From: Clostridiaceae bacterium
GTDB lineage: Bacteria; Bacillota; Clostridia; Oscillospirales; Acutalibacteraceae
Assembly (NCBI GenBank): GCA_016292705.1
Contig: JAEDHZ010000066.1
Location: 1-7,795 of the forward strand
Direction of reading: 5' to 3'
Length of the DNA: 7,795 bases
Position 1 is the stretch's first letter. Every line of letters starts with the position of its first letter. This document shows, in pieces, positions 5,599-7,795 of this stretch. The notes under the pieces are model-generated. The model had not been told where the DNA came from. It did not search any database and worked only from the letters and a program-made list of their open reading frames with translations. A program made the position numbers and the translations under genes.

Positions 5599-7668
5599 AT
5601 GAAATCTTACGACGCAAAAAATATCAGAAACATCGCCATCGCCGGCCACACAGGAAAAGGTAAAACAACTCTTGCCGAAGCTATGCTTTTCCTTGCAAAG
5701 GCAACCGACAGACTCGGCAAGGTCAGCGACGGAAACACCGTAATGGACTTTGACCCCGAAGAAAAAAAGCGTCAGTGCTCTCTTTCAACGGCGTTTGCTC
5801 CCCTTGAATGGAGAGACACAAAGATCAACCTTCTTGACGCTCCCGGTAAGTTTGACTTTGAGGGCGGCGTTTATGAGGCAATGCGTGCCGCCGAATGTGC
5901 TCTTATCGTCACCTCCGCCGGTTCAGGTCTTGATGTCGGCGCAGAAAAAGCTCTCAAGGCTGCCGAAAAGAGAGGCATTGCAAAGTTCTTTGCAATCACC
6001 AAGATTGACGCCGAAAACAGAGACTTTTTCAAAACCTTTGAAGCTTTGAAGGAAGAAGTCGGCTCAAAGCTTTGCCCCGTTGTTATCCCCCACATGGTCA
6101 ACGGAAAGGTTGAGTCATACATCAACCTTTGCAGCAACAAGGCTTTCAAATATTCAAACGGAAAGTCAACAGTCGTTGACATTCCGGACGATCCCCATCT
6201 TGCTGAAATGAGAGATGTTCTCATGGAGGCTGTTGCCTCGGTTGACGATGACCTCATGATGAAGTTCTTCGACGGCGAAGAGCTCACAAAGGAGGAAATC
6301 ATTGACGGTCTCACCAAAGGCGTTGAACAGGGTGAAATCTATCCCGTATATGCCTGCTCCGGCACAACCCTTGACGGCGTTGACCTTCTTCTGGACGCTA
6401 TCGTATTCTCCGCTCCCTCACCTGCACAGGCAGGCGGAGAAAAGGCAGAAAACGACGGCGGAGACGAAATTGAAGTCAAATGCGACCCGAACGGCCCGCT
6501 TGCAGCAATCTGCTTCAAGACCGTTGCCGACCCGTTTGTCGGAAAGATGTCCTATGTTAAGGTTATTTCCGGAAAGATCACCGCTGAAGTTCCGGCATAC
6601 AACGCAAGAACAGGCGAGAGCGAAAGAATGGGCAAGCTCATCTCCGTAAAGGGCAGCAAGCAGGAAGACATTGCCGCAATCACCGCAGGCGATATCGGCG
6701 TTATCACAAAGCTTTCCGGCCTTGCAACCGGCGACACAATCTGCAATGCAAAGGATGTTATCAACCTTGCCGGAGTTGATTTCCCGGCTCCCTCGCTTTC
6801 AATGGCTATCGTAGTCAAGAAGAAGGGCGAAGAAGATAAGGTTGCTGCAGGTCTGCGCAGAATTATGGGCGAAGATCCCACCGTTGTTTTTGCAAGCAAC
6901 GAGGAAACAAGAGAAATGATTCTCTCCGGTCTTGGTGAGCAGCATCTTGACATCGTTCTTGCAAAGCTCAAAACAAAGTTCGGCGTTGAAATCGACCTCA
7001 AGATTCCGCGCGTTGCATACAGAGAAACAATCCGCAAGAGCTGCCAGGTTCAGGGCCGTCATAAAAAGCAGTCCGGCGGTTCCGGTCAGTTCGGTGATGT
7101 TTGGATCCGCTTTGAGCCGCATGACGGTGACGAGCTGATTTTTGAAACCGAGGTTGTCGGCGGTTCCGTTCCGAAGAACTACTTCCCCGCCGTTGAAAAG
7201 GGACTCCAGGAAGCAATCCTCAAAGGACCGCTTGCCGGCTATCCGATGGTAGGTCTCAAGGCTGTTCTCTATGACGGATCATATCACCCCGTTGACTCAA
7301 ACGATATGGCATTCCGTACCGCTGCAAAGATTGCATATAAAAACGGTATGGCTCAGGCCAATCCTGTAATTCTTGAGCCCATCGGTGAGCTCAAGGCCTA
7401 TGTTCCCGATGCAAATCTCGGCGACATCATGGGCGATATCACCAAGCGCCGCGGCCGTGTTCTCGGAATGGGCGCTGCTGACGAGCCGAAGATGCAGGAA
7501 CTTGTTGCCGAAGTTCCGATGGCGGAAATGGGCAACTTTGCAACCACCCTGCGTTCCGTAACCGCAGGCAGAGGACACTTCTCACTTACCTTTGCCCGTT
7601 ATGAAGACGCTCCGGGTAATGTTGCACAGAAAGTTATCGACGACGCAAAAGCGGAAGCCGAAGACTGA
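5599..7668 (+). CDS. EF-G paralogue (EF-G2/FusA2-like translational GTPase)
   Basis: This 689-residue protein has the full five-domain EF-G layout and length and should act on the ribosome in the cytoplasm. The GTPase domain has P-loop GHTGKGKTT (16-24), switch I RQCSL (58-62) where canonical EF-G has RGITI, switch II DAPGKFDF (80-87) where canonical EF-G has DTPGHVDF, and TKID (134-137) for NKxD. Domain IV keeps HKKQSGGSGQFG (488-499), GGSVPKNYFPAVEKG (521-535), GPLAGYP (543-549) and the tip-region SYHPVDS (561-567). Domain V keeps LEPIGELKAYVP (592-603) and GDITKRRGRVLGM (612-624). The altered G motifs match the EF-G2 subgroup, not housekeeping FusA. Lys84 in place of the catalytic switch II histidine and Lys20 in the P-loop suggest altered or lost GTP hydrolysis. 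It stands alone, not in a str operon, with its own promoter, long leader, strong ribosome site and terminator. Role unknown; a conditional translation factor is the best guess. It ends with TGA TAA. Confidence 0.88.
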   Translation: MKSYDAKNIRNIAIAGHTGKGKTTLAEAMLFLAKATDRLGKVSDGNTVMDFDPEEKKRQCSLSTAFAPLEWRDTKINLLDAPGKFDFEGGVYEAMRAAECALIVTSAGSGLDVGAEKALKAAEKRGIAKFFAITKIDAENRDFFKTFEALKEEVGSKLCPVVIPHMVNGKVESYINLCSNKAFKYSNGKSTVVDIPDDPHLAEMRDVLMEAVASVDDDLMMKFFDGEELTKEEIIDGLTKGVEQGEIYPVYACSGTTLDGVDLLLDAIVFSAPSPAQAGGEKAENDGGDEIEVKCDPNGPLAAICFKTVADPFVGKMSYVKVISGKITAEVPAYNARTGESERMGKLISVKGSKQEDIAAITAGDIGVITKLSGLATGDTICNAKDVINLAGVDFPAPSLSMAIVVKKKGEEDKVAAGLRRIMGEDPTVVFASNEETREMILSGLGEQHLDIVLAKLKTKFGVEIDLKIPRVAYRETIRKSCQVQGRHKKQSGGSGQFGDVWIRFEPHDGDELIFETEVVGGSVPKNYFPAVEKGLQEAILKGPLAGYPMVGLKAVLYDGSYHPVDSNDMAFRTAAKIAYKNGMAQANPVILEPIGELKAYVPDANLGDIMGDITKRRGRVLGMGAADEPKMQELVAEVPMAEMGNFATTLRSVTAGRGHFSLTFARYEDAPGNVAQKVIDDAKAEAED

Positions 7669-7708
7669 TAAAACCGTACTCTTGTTTTTCAAATAAACAA
7701 ACACAATT

Positions 7709-7745
7709 TCAAAGGACTGCCCGCAAAGGCAGTCCTTTGATTTTT
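7709..7745 (+). terminator. Strong intrinsic terminator after the EF-G-like gene
   Basis: A perfect 13-bp stem, TCAAAGGACTGCC (7709-7721) with GGCAGTCCTTTGA (7728-7740), has a 6-nt loop and is followed by TTTTT (7741-7745). On the minus strand the stem is followed by a looser T-rich stretch, so it could also stop a convergent transcript from the right. Confidence 0.92.
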
Positions 7746-7795
7746 GAAAAACAGTGTAATTTCAATAATAAGAAAACCAAGCCCCGTTGTATATT
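7746..7795. other. Unassigned sequence at the window end
   Basis: Fifty AT-rich bases follow the terminator. No plus-strand start is seen. On the minus strand a frame from 7794 reads ten codons to a TGA at 7764-7762 and could be the C-terminus of a convergent gene, but it is too short to support a call. Confidence 0.2.

Noticed and set aside
7762..7794. Minus-strand ten-codon tail ending in TGA, reading IYNGAWFSYY, as the end of a convergent gene
   Set aside because: The composition looks protein-like and the terminator could serve it, but ten codons at a window edge cannot be identified.

Overview
The window looks like chromosomal DNA of a low-to-moderate GC Gram-positive bacterium of the Clostridia, possibly a gut-type Oscillospirales/Ruminococcaceae relative. 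This is inferred from strong AGGAGG-type ribosome binding sites, sigma-A-like promoters with 17-18 bp spacers, a B. subtilis/clostridial-type glutamine synthetase N-terminus and a clostridial-style EF-G paralogue. It is not a phylogenetic placement. I see no mobile element, CRISPR array, rRNA or tRNA gene.

Layout. (1) Positions 1-131, minus strand: the first 43 codons of a type I glutamine synthetase (glnA), cut by the window edge. (2) 132-587: a divergent regulatory region. It holds a minus-strand glnA promoter, a 35-bp array of five 7-bp repeats in the glnA leader, two similar plus-strand promoters, a perfect 9-bp inverted repeat between those promoters, and a hairpin in the leader of the next gene. 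(3) 588-2285 and 2386-4245: two paralogous 12-helix MFS transporters of the SLC45/sucrose:proton-symporter-like (GPH-related) type, in tandem with a 100-bp gap containing a hairpin. They probably form one transcript. (4) 4416-5189: a classical NAD(P)-dependent short-chain dehydrogenase with its own extended -10 promoter and a downstream intrinsic terminator. (5) 5252-5598: a long AT-rich regulatory stretch with two DnaA-box-like direct repeats 21 bp apart, a promoter and a roughly 180-nt structured leader. (6) 5599-7668: a complete divergent EF-G paralogue (EF-G2/FusA2-like GTPase), ended by a strong intrinsic terminator at 7709-7745.

How the genes may work together. The two transporters probably import sugars or oligosaccharides with a cation. 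The dehydrogenase could act on a sugar, sugar acid or polyol in the same catabolic setting, but its separate promoter makes that only a neighbourhood inference. Glutamine synthetase and the EF-G paralogue have their own promoters and are probably independent units.

No clearly new multi-gene system is visible. The points most worth following are: the two transporter paralogues carry large predicted extracytoplasmic insertions in different loops; the EF-G paralogue has lost the catalytic switch II histidine and has other altered GTPase motifs; and several unexplained repeats lie in the two long intergenic regions.
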